Position numbers and translations under genes: made by a program. A stretch of 10,530 bases of DNA, taken from assembly GCA_946540075.1 (NCBI GenBank), contig CAMNHZ010000026.1, positions 1 through 10,530 of the forward strand, in the 5' to 3' direction. The first letter of the stretch is position 1; the number at the start of each line of letters is the position of its first letter. Positions 5,205 through 10,530 of the stretch are shown here, in pieces. The notes beneath the pieces were generated by a model that searched no databases, was not told the origin of the DNA, and saw nothing but the letters and a program-made list of their open reading frames with translations. Source of the DNA: an uncultured Bacillota bacterium (GTDB taxonomy: Bacteria; Bacillota_I; Bacilli_A; RF39; UBA660).

Positions 5205-6275
5205 ATGGCAGTAGTGTCAATGAGTTATTTATTAGAAGCAGGTGTTCATTTTGGTCATCAAACTAAAAGATGGAATCCAAAAATGAAAGAATATATCTTC
5301 ACTTCACGTGATGATATCTACATCATAGATTTACAAAAAACAGCAGCTAATATTGAAAAAGCATATGAAGCTTTAAAGAATATAGCTGAAAACGGAGGAA
5401 AAGTTTTATTTGTTGGTACAAGAAAACAAGCACAAGAAGCTACAAAAGAAGAAGCTTTACGTTCAGAATCTTACTATGTAACTGAAAGATGGTTAGGTGG
5501 TACATTAACTAACTTTAAAACTATTCGTGGAAGAGTAAAAAGATTAGAAGAAATCGAAAACATGGAAAAAGATGGAACATTCGAAGTTCTACCTAAAAAA
5601 GAAGTTATCAAATTAAAGAAAGAATATGAAAAATTAAATACATTATTATGTGGTATTCGTGATATGTATAAATTACCAGCAGCTTTATTTATTGTAGATC
5701 CATCTAAAGAAGAAATCGCAATAAGAGAAGCTCGTAAATTAAATATTCCTGTATTTGGTATCGTAGATACAAATTGTGATCCAGATATGGTTGATTATGT
5801 AATTCCTGGTAATGACGATGCAATTCGTTCAGTAAAACTAATTACTTCAGTAATGGCAAATGCTATCGTAGAAGCTAATGGTGGAGAATTAATTGATTAT
5901 GTTACTGTTGATGAATCTAAACAAGGTGATGCTAAAGAAATCATGCAAAAAGCTGTAGATTCAGTTAAACGTAAAGAAGATCGTCCAAGAAGATTTGGAA
6001 GAAATTTCAAAGGACGTAATAATGGATCAAGAAGACCATTTAACAAGAATAAAGATAATGCTGAAAATAAACCAGCAAAAAAAGAAGTCGCTAAGAACGA
6101 AAAGAAAGAAACAGTAAAAAAAGAAGCACCTAAGAAAGAAACAGTAAAAAAAGAAGTAAAAGCTGAAGATTTTTCTAAAAAAACTGTTGCTGAATTACGT
6201 GAATTAGCTAAAGCTAAAAGTATTAAAGGTTATTCAACAATGAAAAAAGCTGAATTAATTGATGCATTAAAATAA
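5205..6275 (+). CDS. rpsB: 30S ribosomal protein S2 with Lys-rich tail and C-terminal Rho-N/SAP-like domain
   Basis: S2 is a late-assembling protein of the small ribosomal subunit. Residues 1 to about 226 are a complete S2, from MSYLLEAGVHFGHQTKRWNP and DIYIIDLQKT, through WLGGTLTNFKT, to IPVFGIVDTNCDPDMVDYVIPGNDDAIRS. The protein then continues 130 residues beyond the usual end. A linker of about 95 residues is rich in Arg, Asn and Lys, then in Lys and Glu, and includes two 10-residue repeats of the type KKETVKKExx encoded by an exact 25-bp DNA repeat. The last 35 residues (322-356) have the pattern TVAELRELAKAKSIKGYSTMKKAELI typical of the Rho N-terminal/SAP-like helical domain. The ATG follows AGGAGGG (5191-5197). 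tsf follows 20 bases later, the common rpsB-tsf order. The tail's function is unknown; RNA contact is inferred. Confidence 0.96.
   Translation: MAVVSMSYLLEAGVHFGHQTKRWNPKMKEYIFTSRDDIYIIDLQKTAANIEKAYEALKNIAENGGKVLFVGTRKQAQEATKEEALRSESYYVTERWLGGTLTNFKTIRGRVKRLEEIENMEKDGTFEVLPKKEVIKLKKEYEKLNTLLCGIRDMYKLPAALFIVDPSKEEIAIREARKLNIPVFGIVDTNCDPDMVDYVIPGNDDAIRSVKLITSVMANAIVEANGGELIDYVTVDESKQGDAKEIMQKAVDSVKRKEDRPRRFGRNFKGRNNGSRRPFNKNKDNAENKPAKKEVAKNEKKETVKKEAPKKETVKKEVKAEDFSKKTVAELRELAKAKSIKGYSTMKKAELIDALK
6102..6156 (+). repeat. Exact 25-bp direct repeat, 30-bp period, in the rpsB tail
   Basis: Positions 6102-6126 and 6132-6156 are identical, offset by 30 bases (ten codons), and encode KKETVKKE twice. 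The region is almost purely A and G on this strand. In-frame spacing means copy-number slippage would lengthen or shorten the S2 linker without breaking the frame. Confidence 0.85.
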
Positions 6276-6295
6276 TTTTAGAAAAGAGGATAAGA

Positions 6296-7165
6296 ATGGT
6301 AACTGCAAGTTTAGTAAAAGAATTAAGAGAAAAAACTGGAGCAGGTATGTTAGACTGTAAAAAAGCTTTAGAAGCTAATAATGGTGATATAAATGCTTCA
6401 ATCGATTGGTTAAGAGAAAAAGGTATTTCTAAAGCAGCTAAAAAAGCAGATAGAATAGCAGCTGAAGGTTTAGCAGCTATTGAAGTTGAAGGTAATAAAG
6501 CTGCTATCGTAGAAGTAAACTCTGAAACTGATTTTGTTGCTAAGAATGATGAATTTAAAGAATTAGTAAATAAATTATTAAAAGCTGTTTTAAATAGTGA
6601 TGCTAAAACTATTGAAGAAATTTCAAATGTTGAAGTTGATGGAGAAACTGTTAATGATTTAATCGTTTCTAAAACAGCAACAATCGGAGAAAAATTAAGT
6701 TTCCGTAGATTTGAAAGAATAACAAAGACAGATTCACAATCATTTGGTTCATATATTCATATGGGTGGTAAAATAGCTGTTATTACAGTTGTTGAAGGAG
6801 CTAATGAAGAAGTGGCTAAGGATGTATCTATGCATGCAGCTGCTATGAGACCAAAATATGTAGTTAGATCTGAAGTACCAACAGAAGAATTAGAACACGA
6901 AAGAGCTATTCTTAAAGAACAAGCAATTTCTGAAGGAAAACCAGCTGAAATAGCTGAAAAAATGGTTAATGGTAGAATTAATAAATTCTATAAAGAAATT
7001 TGCTTAGAAGAACAACCATTTGTAAAAGATAGTGATGTTACAGTTGGAACATATGTTAAAAACAACGGAGGAAGTATTGTTTCTATGACACGTTTTGAAG
7101 TAGGAGAAGGTATGGAAAAACGTGAAGAAAACTTTGCTGAAGAAGTTGCAGCTCAAATGAAATAG
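6296..7165 (+). CDS. tsf: Translation elongation factor Ts
   Basis: EF-Ts is the nucleotide exchange factor that releases GDP from EF-Tu. The 289-aa protein begins with the UBA-like domain (about 1-50: VKELREKTGAGMLDCKKAL), followed by the EF-Tu-contacting TDFV motif at 78-81 (ETDFVAKN), then the core and dimerisation subdomains, including the conserved HMGGKIAV and VSMHAAAMRPKYV segments, and ends with the usual RFEVGEGMEKREENFA. Its length is normal for the Firmicute form. The ATG at 6296 follows AGAGGA (6285-6290). It is co-transcribed with rpsB: 20 bases separate them with no terminator or promoter between. A strong terminator lies just downstream. Confidence 0.97.
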   Translation: MVTASLVKELREKTGAGMLDCKKALEANNGDINASIDWLREKGISKAAKKADRIAAEGLAAIEVEGNKAAIVEVNSETDFVAKNDEFKELVNKLLKAVLNSDAKTIEEISNVEVDGETVNDLIVSKTATIGEKLSFRRFERITKTDSQSFGSYIHMGGKIAVITVVEGANEEVAKDVSMHAAAMRPKYVVRSEVPTEELEHERAILKEQAISEGKPAEIAEKMVNGRINKFYKEICLEEQPFVKDSDVTVGTYVKNNGGSIVSMTRFEVGEGMEKREENFAEEVAAQMK

Positions 7166-7177
7166 TAATTTTGAATT

Positions 7178-7204
7178 AGGATGTATTTTATACATCCTTT
7201 TTTT
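7178..7204 (+). terminator. Intrinsic terminator of rpsB-tsf
   Basis: AGGATGTA (7178-7185) pairs perfectly with TACATCCT (7191-7198) across a five-base loop and is followed by an uninterrupted T run to 7204. It starts 12 bases after the tsf stop. It is the most GC-stable simple terminator in the window. Confidence 0.92.
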
Positions 7205-7226
7205 ATTCATATTAGAAAGGAAAATA

Positions 7227-7499
7227 ATGATAAAGTTTAATAATATATATATAGGTAAGTTAATTATTGATAGTAATGTTAGTGATGATGAATTTGTAAT
7301 ATGTCGTAAAATAAATGATAAGAAAATGTTAGATTTAACAACTATGAAAGAGTATCCAAGGATATCTTATAAAGTAAATAATGGAATTATATCGTATCAA
7401 AGAAAATCAATTAAAATAATAGGTTGCTTAGATGAATTTATTGATATTAATAACGATAAACCAAAAATAAAAGAACTAACAATAAAAAGAAGTATATAA
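7227..7499 (+). CDS. Hypothetical 90-aa protein
   Basis: I do not recognise this protein. The ATG at 7227 is preceded by AGAAAGGA (7214-7221) at a five-base spacing, and codon use is like the neighbours, so it is probably real. It is small, soluble and lacks a signal peptide or membrane segment. Alternating hydrophobic residues (for example FNNIYIGKLII, ISYKVNNGIISYQ, IKIIG) suggest a mainly beta fold, with a charged Lys-rich C-terminal tail. No cysteine pair, metal motif or helix-turn-helix is seen. No convincing promoter lies between the tsf terminator and this start, so it may depend on read-through from rpsB-tsf. It faces the YigZ gene across a shared terminator. Confidence 0.65.
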   Translation: MIKFNNIYIGKLIIDSNVSDDEFVICRKINDKKMLDLTTMKEYPRISYKVNNGIISYQRKSIKIIGCLDEFIDINNDKPKIKELTIKRSI

Positions 7500-7528
7500 A
7501 AATATTGGTATTTACTTACCAATATTTT
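7499..7528. terminator. Bidirectional terminator between convergent genes
   Basis: A perfect 12-bp stem (7499-7510 with 7517-7528) has a six-base loop and a GGTA/TACC core. A/T flanks on both sides give T-rich tails on either strand. It fills the gap between the plus-strand stop (TAA 7497-7499) and the minus-strand stop (7529-7527), overlapping them by one and two bases. Confidence 0.8.
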
Positions 7529-8117
7529 ATTTTGATATCATATTATTCTTTATAGTTTTAATATCAACAGTATATAGTTTTAATTCATTTATAAGTTCAT
7601 TTAATTTATCATTACTTATATTTATTGTGTATGAAATCAAATCATTAAAATCTTTATTTATAATAATTTCATCTCTTAGAATATTATCAATTGTTTTAAT
7701 ACTATCATAATTAAATATAATTTTAATGACAGTTGCAGGAATAAGTTTAGATATTTTAGTTTTATCTAAAGCACTTGTAACAGCTTTAGTATAAGCTCTA
7801 ACAAGTCCACCTGCACCAAGTTTAATTCCTCCAAAATATCTAATCACAACACATAAAATATTATCTAAATTATTGTTTTCTAAGACATTTAAAATAGGCA
7901 TTCCAGCAGTCCCACCTGGTTCACCATCATCATTAAAACGTTTAACACTTCCACATATATAAGCAAAGCAATAATGAGTGGCATCTTTATATTCTTTTTT
8001 TAAATCATTTATAATCTCTTTAATATTACTATCAGAATCTATTTTAATTAGTTTACAAATAAATATTGATTTATTTATTATATATTTATTTGTAACATTT
8101 TCTTTTATTCCGTACAT
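7527..8117 (-). CDS. yigZ: YigZ/IMPACT (UPF0029) family protein
   Basis: The 196-aa protein is a clear member of the YigZ (YvyE in B. subtilis) family, related to eukaryotic IMPACT. The N-terminal domain carries the signature KDATHYCFAYICG (44-56), the loop DDGEPGGTAGMP (63-74) and RYFGGIKLGAGGLVRAY (93-109). A C-terminal DUF1949-like domain of about 65 residues (near 130-190) follows. The bacterial role is unsettled; binding to nucleic acid or the translation apparatus has been proposed from structure and from IMPACT. The minus-strand ATG follows GGTGAT (8126-8121) by three bases and has its own promoter. It is convergent with the 90-aa gene and divergent from the CotF-like pair. Confidence 0.93.
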   Translation of the reverse strand: MYGIKENVTNKYIINKSIFICKLIKIDSDSNIKEIINDLKKEYKDATHYCFAYICGSVKRFNDDGEPGGTAGMPILNVLENNNLDNILCVVIRYFGGIKLGAGGLVRAYTKAVTSALDKTKISKLIPATVIKIIFNYDSIKTIDNILRDEIIINKDFNDLISYTINISNDKLNELINELKLYTVDIKTIKNNMISK

Positions 8118-8132
8118 AAAATCACCAATTTA

Positions 8133-8161
8133 ATTATATCTAAAACTATATTTATATTCAA
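8133..8161 (-). promoter_or_regulatory. Promoter of the yigZ gene
   Basis: On the minus strand, TTGAAT (8161-8156) and TATAAT (8138-8133) are 17 bases apart. The start would fall near 8126, at the first base of the GGTGAT binding site, leaving a leader of about 9 nt before the ATG. The TATAAT-to-ATG segment is nearly the same as in the GDPD promoter. Confidence 0.7.
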
Positions 8162-8185
8162 GATAGTAAAAAAGATGTTTAATTT

Positions 8186-8191
8186 TATAAT
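8186..8191 (+). promoter_or_regulatory. Possible -10 box for the CotF-like pair
   Basis: TATAAT at 8186-8191 would start transcription near 8198, about 24 bases before the ATG at 8222 and upstream of its GGGTGAT site. No -35 box or TGn element is seen, so support is a single hexamer in AT-rich DNA, placed where a promoter divergent from yigZ is needed. Confidence 0.4.
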
Positions 8192-8221
8192 AATAGTCCA
8201 TATTAATAAAGGGTGATTATT

Positions 8222-8413
8222 ATGACACAGAAAGAATTACTTTATTTAGAAGATGCCATTGGGCATGAAAGTAATATAATTTTAATTTGTAAAGAGATGA
8301 TTAATTATCTTGAAGATGAGGAATTAAAAACTTTTATTGATGAAGAATTAACTAAACATGTAACTATGAAAGATGAGTTAATTAATATGTTGGAGGTAAA
8401 GTCTAATGAATGA
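8222..8413 (+). CDS. Small CotF/ferritin-like protein, first of a pair
   Basis: This 63-aa, helical, acidic protein resembles half of a ferritin-like/spore coat CotF bundle: a first helix (KELLYLEDAIGHESNIILICKE), a short turn (NYLEDEELK) and a second helix ending HVTMKDELINMLE. In Firmicutes, similar small proteins sit next to CotF-type coat proteins. The ATG at 8222 is chosen over an in-frame GTG at 8213 because GGGTGAT (8211-8217) is then a proper SD at a four-base spacing; using the GTG would consume it. It ends in TGA and overlaps the next gene by eight bases. Family assignment is by pattern only. A coat role is inferred, since no spore coat operon is visible. Confidence 0.65.
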   Translation: MTQKELLYLEDAIGHESNIILICKEMINYLEDEELKTFIDEELTKHVTMKDELINMLEVKSNE

Positions 8414-8654
8414 TAAATTACTTATGGAAAACTATTTGCTTATTTTGAAAAGTACAAATGAAGTTTATGTTCATGGAACATTAGAAAGTTCTAATAAAGA
8501 TATTAGAGAGTTATTAAAACATGGATTAGATGAAGTATTAAAGCATCAATCTAATACATATGATAAAATGACTAAGTATGGATGGTATAACATTAATAAT
8601 GTAGCAAGTACTACCATAAAAGAAACATTAGATACTATAAATAGTAAAAACTAG
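8406..8654 (+). CDS. CotF-like spore coat family protein, second of a pair
   Basis: This 82-aa protein follows the CotF pattern: an N-terminal helix (MENYLLILKSTNEVYVHGTLES), then a helix starting at an Arg (IRELLKHGLDEVLKHQSNTYDKM), and the hallmark GWY (YGWYN) after the second helix. Standard CotF-like proteins are often 70-100 aa in this form. The ATG at 8406 lies inside the preceding gene and is served by TGGAGGT (8391-8397) at an eight-base spacing, so the two are almost certainly translated together and may form a mixed bundle. The stop codon lies in the left arm of the terminator. Whether this organism sporulates is not shown by the window. Confidence 0.72.
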   Translation: MNDKLLMENYLLILKSTNEVYVHGTLESSNKDIRELLKHGLDEVLKHQSNTYDKMTKYGWYNINNVASTTIKETLDTINSKN

Positions 8655-8705
8655 AATAATTTCGATGATTCCTGTCTAGGATTTACATCGTATTCTAGTT
8701 TTTTT
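8646..8705 (+). terminator. Elaborate terminator hairpin after the CotF-like pair
   Basis: Three nested stems lie on one axis: 8646-8658 with 8691-8703 (13 bp, including ACTAGAATA/TATTCTAGT), then, after a four-base left bulge, CGATG/CATCG (8663-8667 with 8686-8690), then TCCT/AGGA (8670-8673 with 8678-8681) with a GTCT loop. A T run to 8705 follows. The stop codon TAG is in the left arm. It should terminate well, but it is longer and more elaborate than the other terminators here. Confidence 0.82.
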
Positions 8706-8706
8706 G

Positions 8707-8715
8707 TGCTATAAT
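8707..8715 (+). promoter_or_regulatory. Extended -10 promoter of uvrC
   Basis: TGCTATAAT is a perfect extended -10 (TATAAT at 8710-8715) starting two bases after the terminator T run. No -35 is visible; that region is the right arm of the terminator. Transcription would start near 8722, three bases before the GGGGGTGA site (8725-8732). Confidence 0.7.
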
Positions 8716-8737
8716 ATATTTACTGGGGGTGACTATT

Positions 8738-10513
8738 ATGACGGATCATATTAAAAAGAAATTAGCGCTCCTACCAAATAAGCCAGGATGTTATTTAATG
8801 AAAAATAATGATGGTCATATTATATATGTAGGAAAAGCTAAAAAACTTAAAAATCGTGTTAGTTCATATTTTAGGGGAACTCATACCGGTAAAACAGCTC
8901 GCTTAGTAAGAGAAATAGCTGATTTTGAATATATTGTTGTAAACAGTGAAAAAGAATCACTTGTATTAGAACTTAATCTTATTAAAGAAAATGATCCAAA
9001 ATATAATATTTTACTTCGTGATGATAAAAGTTATCCTTATATAGAATTAACAGATGAAAAAGTTCCTAGACTTAATATAGTAAGAAATGTTAATAGAAAG
9101 AGAAAAAAACATAATCATATGTATGGACCATATCCTAATGTAACAGCCGCACGTAGTACTGTAAATTTACTTAATAGGATGTATCCACTAAGAAAATGTC
9201 GTACATATAATAAGAAACCATGCTTATATTATCATATAGGTCAATGTTTAGGTTACTGTACTAATAATATTGATGATAAACTAATTAAAGAGATGAAAGA
9301 TGATATCATAAAATTTTTAAAAGGAGATCACTCTTTAATAACAAAAAAAATTGAAGACGAAATGTTAGATGCTTCAAAAAAACTTAATTATGAAAAAGCA
9401 AAAGAATTAAAAGATTTACTGGATTATATAAATATTACATTAGTAAGACAACAAGTAGAAATAAGTGATGATGTTGATCGTGATGTATTTGGATATTATG
9501 TTGATAAAGGTTATATATCAATACAAGTATTTTTTATCCGTGGTGGAAAAATATTAGAACGTCATTATAAAATATTCCCTTTAGTTGATGAAATAGATGA
9601 AGAATTAACTAGATATATTGCTAAATTCTATGAAAAAAATGTTTTATTACCAAAAGAAATATTAGTTCCTAGTATTGTTGATACTAATCTTCTTAGTGAC
9701 TTTTTAACATGTAAAGTTTTCGCTCCTCAAAAAGGATTAAAGAAAAATATTGTAACTATGGCTAGTAATAATGCCAAAGTATTATTAGATGAAAAATTTG
9801 AACTTATTGAACGTGATCAAGAAAAAACATATGGTGCGAATGAAGAATTAAGGAAAATACTTAAACTTGATAAATTAGATCGAATTGAAATATTTGATAA
9901 TGCTCATTTATTTGGTACTTATAATGTGTCAGGGATGGTTGTATTTAAAGAAGGGAAACCATCTAAAAATGATTATCGTAAATTTAAAATTTCAATTGAT
10001 AAGAATGATGATTATGGAACAATGAAAGAAGTAATTTATCGTAGATATTTTAGAATTTTAAAAGATAATTTAGTAAAACCAGATTTAATTATTGTTGATG
10101 GTGGACTTGGACAAATTAATGTTGCTAGAGAAGTAATTGATTCTCTTAATATGAATATTCCTGTAGTAGGATTAAAAAAAGATGATCATCATGCAACAAG
10201 TAAATTACTTGCATTTAATCCAATTACAGAAATAGACATAGATAAAAAAAGTAATTTATTCTATTTGTTAGAAAGAATGCAAGATGAAGTTCATAATTTT
10301 ACTATAAATTATCATAAACAAATAAGAAGCAAAGGTTCTTTAGAAAGTGTTCTTGATAATATTGAAGGAATTGGTGTTAAAAGGCGTAATGAATTACTTA
10401 AAAAGTATCATACAATAACTAAAATGAAAAAACTAAGTGTACAAGAATTAGAAGAAATATTACCAGAAAAGATTGCAAATAACTTATATAGTTTTTTAAA
10501 AAAATATGATTAA
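8738..10513 (+). CDS. uvrC: Excinuclease ABC subunit C (UvrC)
   Basis: UvrC makes both incisions around DNA lesions recognised by UvrA and UvrB. Numbered from the ATG at 8738 (591 aa, normal length), the GIY-YIG nuclease domain has GCY at 17-19, YVG at 30-32 and R40 and covers about residues 10-90. A cysteine cluster (RKCRTYNKKPCLYYHIGQCLGYC) follows. The UvrB-contacting UVR segment lies at about 203-237. The RNase H-like 5' nuclease domain has D387 in FDNAH, D454 in VDGG and H519 in DEVHNF. Two helix-hairpin-helix motifs fill about 535-590. The ATG at 8738 is preferred to GTG 8729, because GGGGGTGA (8725-8732) is then an SD at a five-base spacing. The classic GIY is GCY and HRF is HNF here. 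It is monocistronic or first with the next gene. Confidence 0.96.
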   Translation: MTDHIKKKLALLPNKPGCYLMKNNDGHIIYVGKAKKLKNRVSSYFRGTHTGKTARLVREIADFEYIVVNSEKESLVLELNLIKENDPKYNILLRDDKSYPYIELTDEKVPRLNIVRNVNRKRKKHNHMYGPYPNVTAARSTVNLLNRMYPLRKCRTYNKKPCLYYHIGQCLGYCTNNIDDKLIKEMKDDIIKFLKGDHSLITKKIEDEMLDASKKLNYEKAKELKDLLDYINITLVRQQVEISDDVDRDVFGYYVDKGYISIQVFFIRGGKILERHYKIFPLVDEIDEELTRYIAKFYEKNVLLPKEILVPSIVDTNLLSDFLTCKVFAPQKGLKKNIVTMASNNAKVLLDEKFELIERDQEKTYGANEELRKILKLDKLDRIEIFDNAHLFGTYNVSGMVVFKEGKPSKNDYRKFKISIDKNDDYGTMKEVIYRRYFRILKDNLVKPDLIIVDGGLGQINVAREVIDSLNMNIPVVGLKKDDHHATSKLLAFNPITEIDIDKKSNLFYLLERMQDEVHNFTINYHKQIRSKGSLESVLDNIEGIGVKRRNELLKKYHTITKMKKLSVQELEEILPEKIANNLYSFLKKYD

Positions 10514-10526
10514 GTAGGTGATTTTT

Positions 10527-10530
10527 ATGA
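10527..10530 (+). CDS. Start of the next gene (truncated by the window end)
   Basis: AGGTGAT (10516-10522) lies four bases before ATG at 10527, only 13 bases after the uvrC stop. This is the same SD type used elsewhere in the window, so a gene co-transcribed with uvrC very probably begins here. Nothing of its product can be read. Confidence 0.6.

Noticed and set aside
7004..7210. 68-codon open frame on the minus strand
   Set aside because: It is antisense to the end of tsf and runs through the tsf terminator; no family resemblance.
1..10530. Mycoplasma-type code (TGA as Trp)
   Set aside because: TGA ends the HD-domain and first CotF-like genes at natural positions, and conserved Trp residues are TGG throughout.

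Overview
The window is strongly AT-rich and densely packed, with short intergenic gaps. It reads as chromosomal DNA of a low-GC Firmicute (Bacillota, Bacilli or Mollicutes-related). Several genes use strong Shine-Dalgarno (SD) sequences of the AGGAGG or GGTGAT type. Promoters have consensus TATAAT boxes, often preceded by TGn. TGA is a real stop at the ends of the HD-domain gene and the first CotF-like gene, and Trp is written TGG, so the standard bacterial code applies, not the mycoplasma code. A SpoIIID-like protein and a pair of CotF-like proteins suggest a sporulating ancestor or a lineage that keeps parts of that programme. An uncultured gut Bacilli lineage would fit, but that placement is inference.

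Layout, left to right. (1) 25-711: a protein that appears to consist of three diverged SpoIIID-like helix-turn-helix units, ending in an AT hairpin. (2) 725-4100: one likely operon, hemW (heme chaperone), an HD-domain phosphohydrolase, thyA and a thymidylate kinase, closed by a terminator whose left arm contains the last stop codon. (3) 4099-5022: a small glycerophosphodiester phosphodiesterase on the plus strand, convergent with and overlapping a short DUF5698 membrane protein on the minus strand. (4) 5065-7204: the rpsB-tsf operon (ribosomal protein S2 and EF-Ts) with a roughly 100-nt structured leader and a strong terminator. S2 carries a long Lys-rich tail and a terminal Rho-N/SAP-like domain. 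(5) 7227-8161: an unrecognised 90-aa gene facing a YigZ/IMPACT gene, separated by a bidirectional terminator that fits exactly between the two stop codons. (6) 8186-8705: two overlapping small CotF/ferritin-like genes ending in an elaborate hairpin. (7) 8707-10513: uvrC, followed at once by the SD and start codon of another gene.

Functionally the window is mostly housekeeping: dTTP synthesis (ThyA makes dTMP, the kinase makes dTDP), translation (S2, EF-Ts), nucleotide excision repair (UvrC) and heme trafficking (HemW). No mobile element, CRISPR array, tRNA or rRNA is visible, and no gap between genes exceeds about 195 bases. The points most worth a second look are the S2-Rho_N fusion, the rpsB leader, the triplicated SpoIIID-like protein, the CotF-like pair, and a recurring compact design in which terminators overlap stop codons and promoters sit almost on top of GGTGAT ribosome binding sites.
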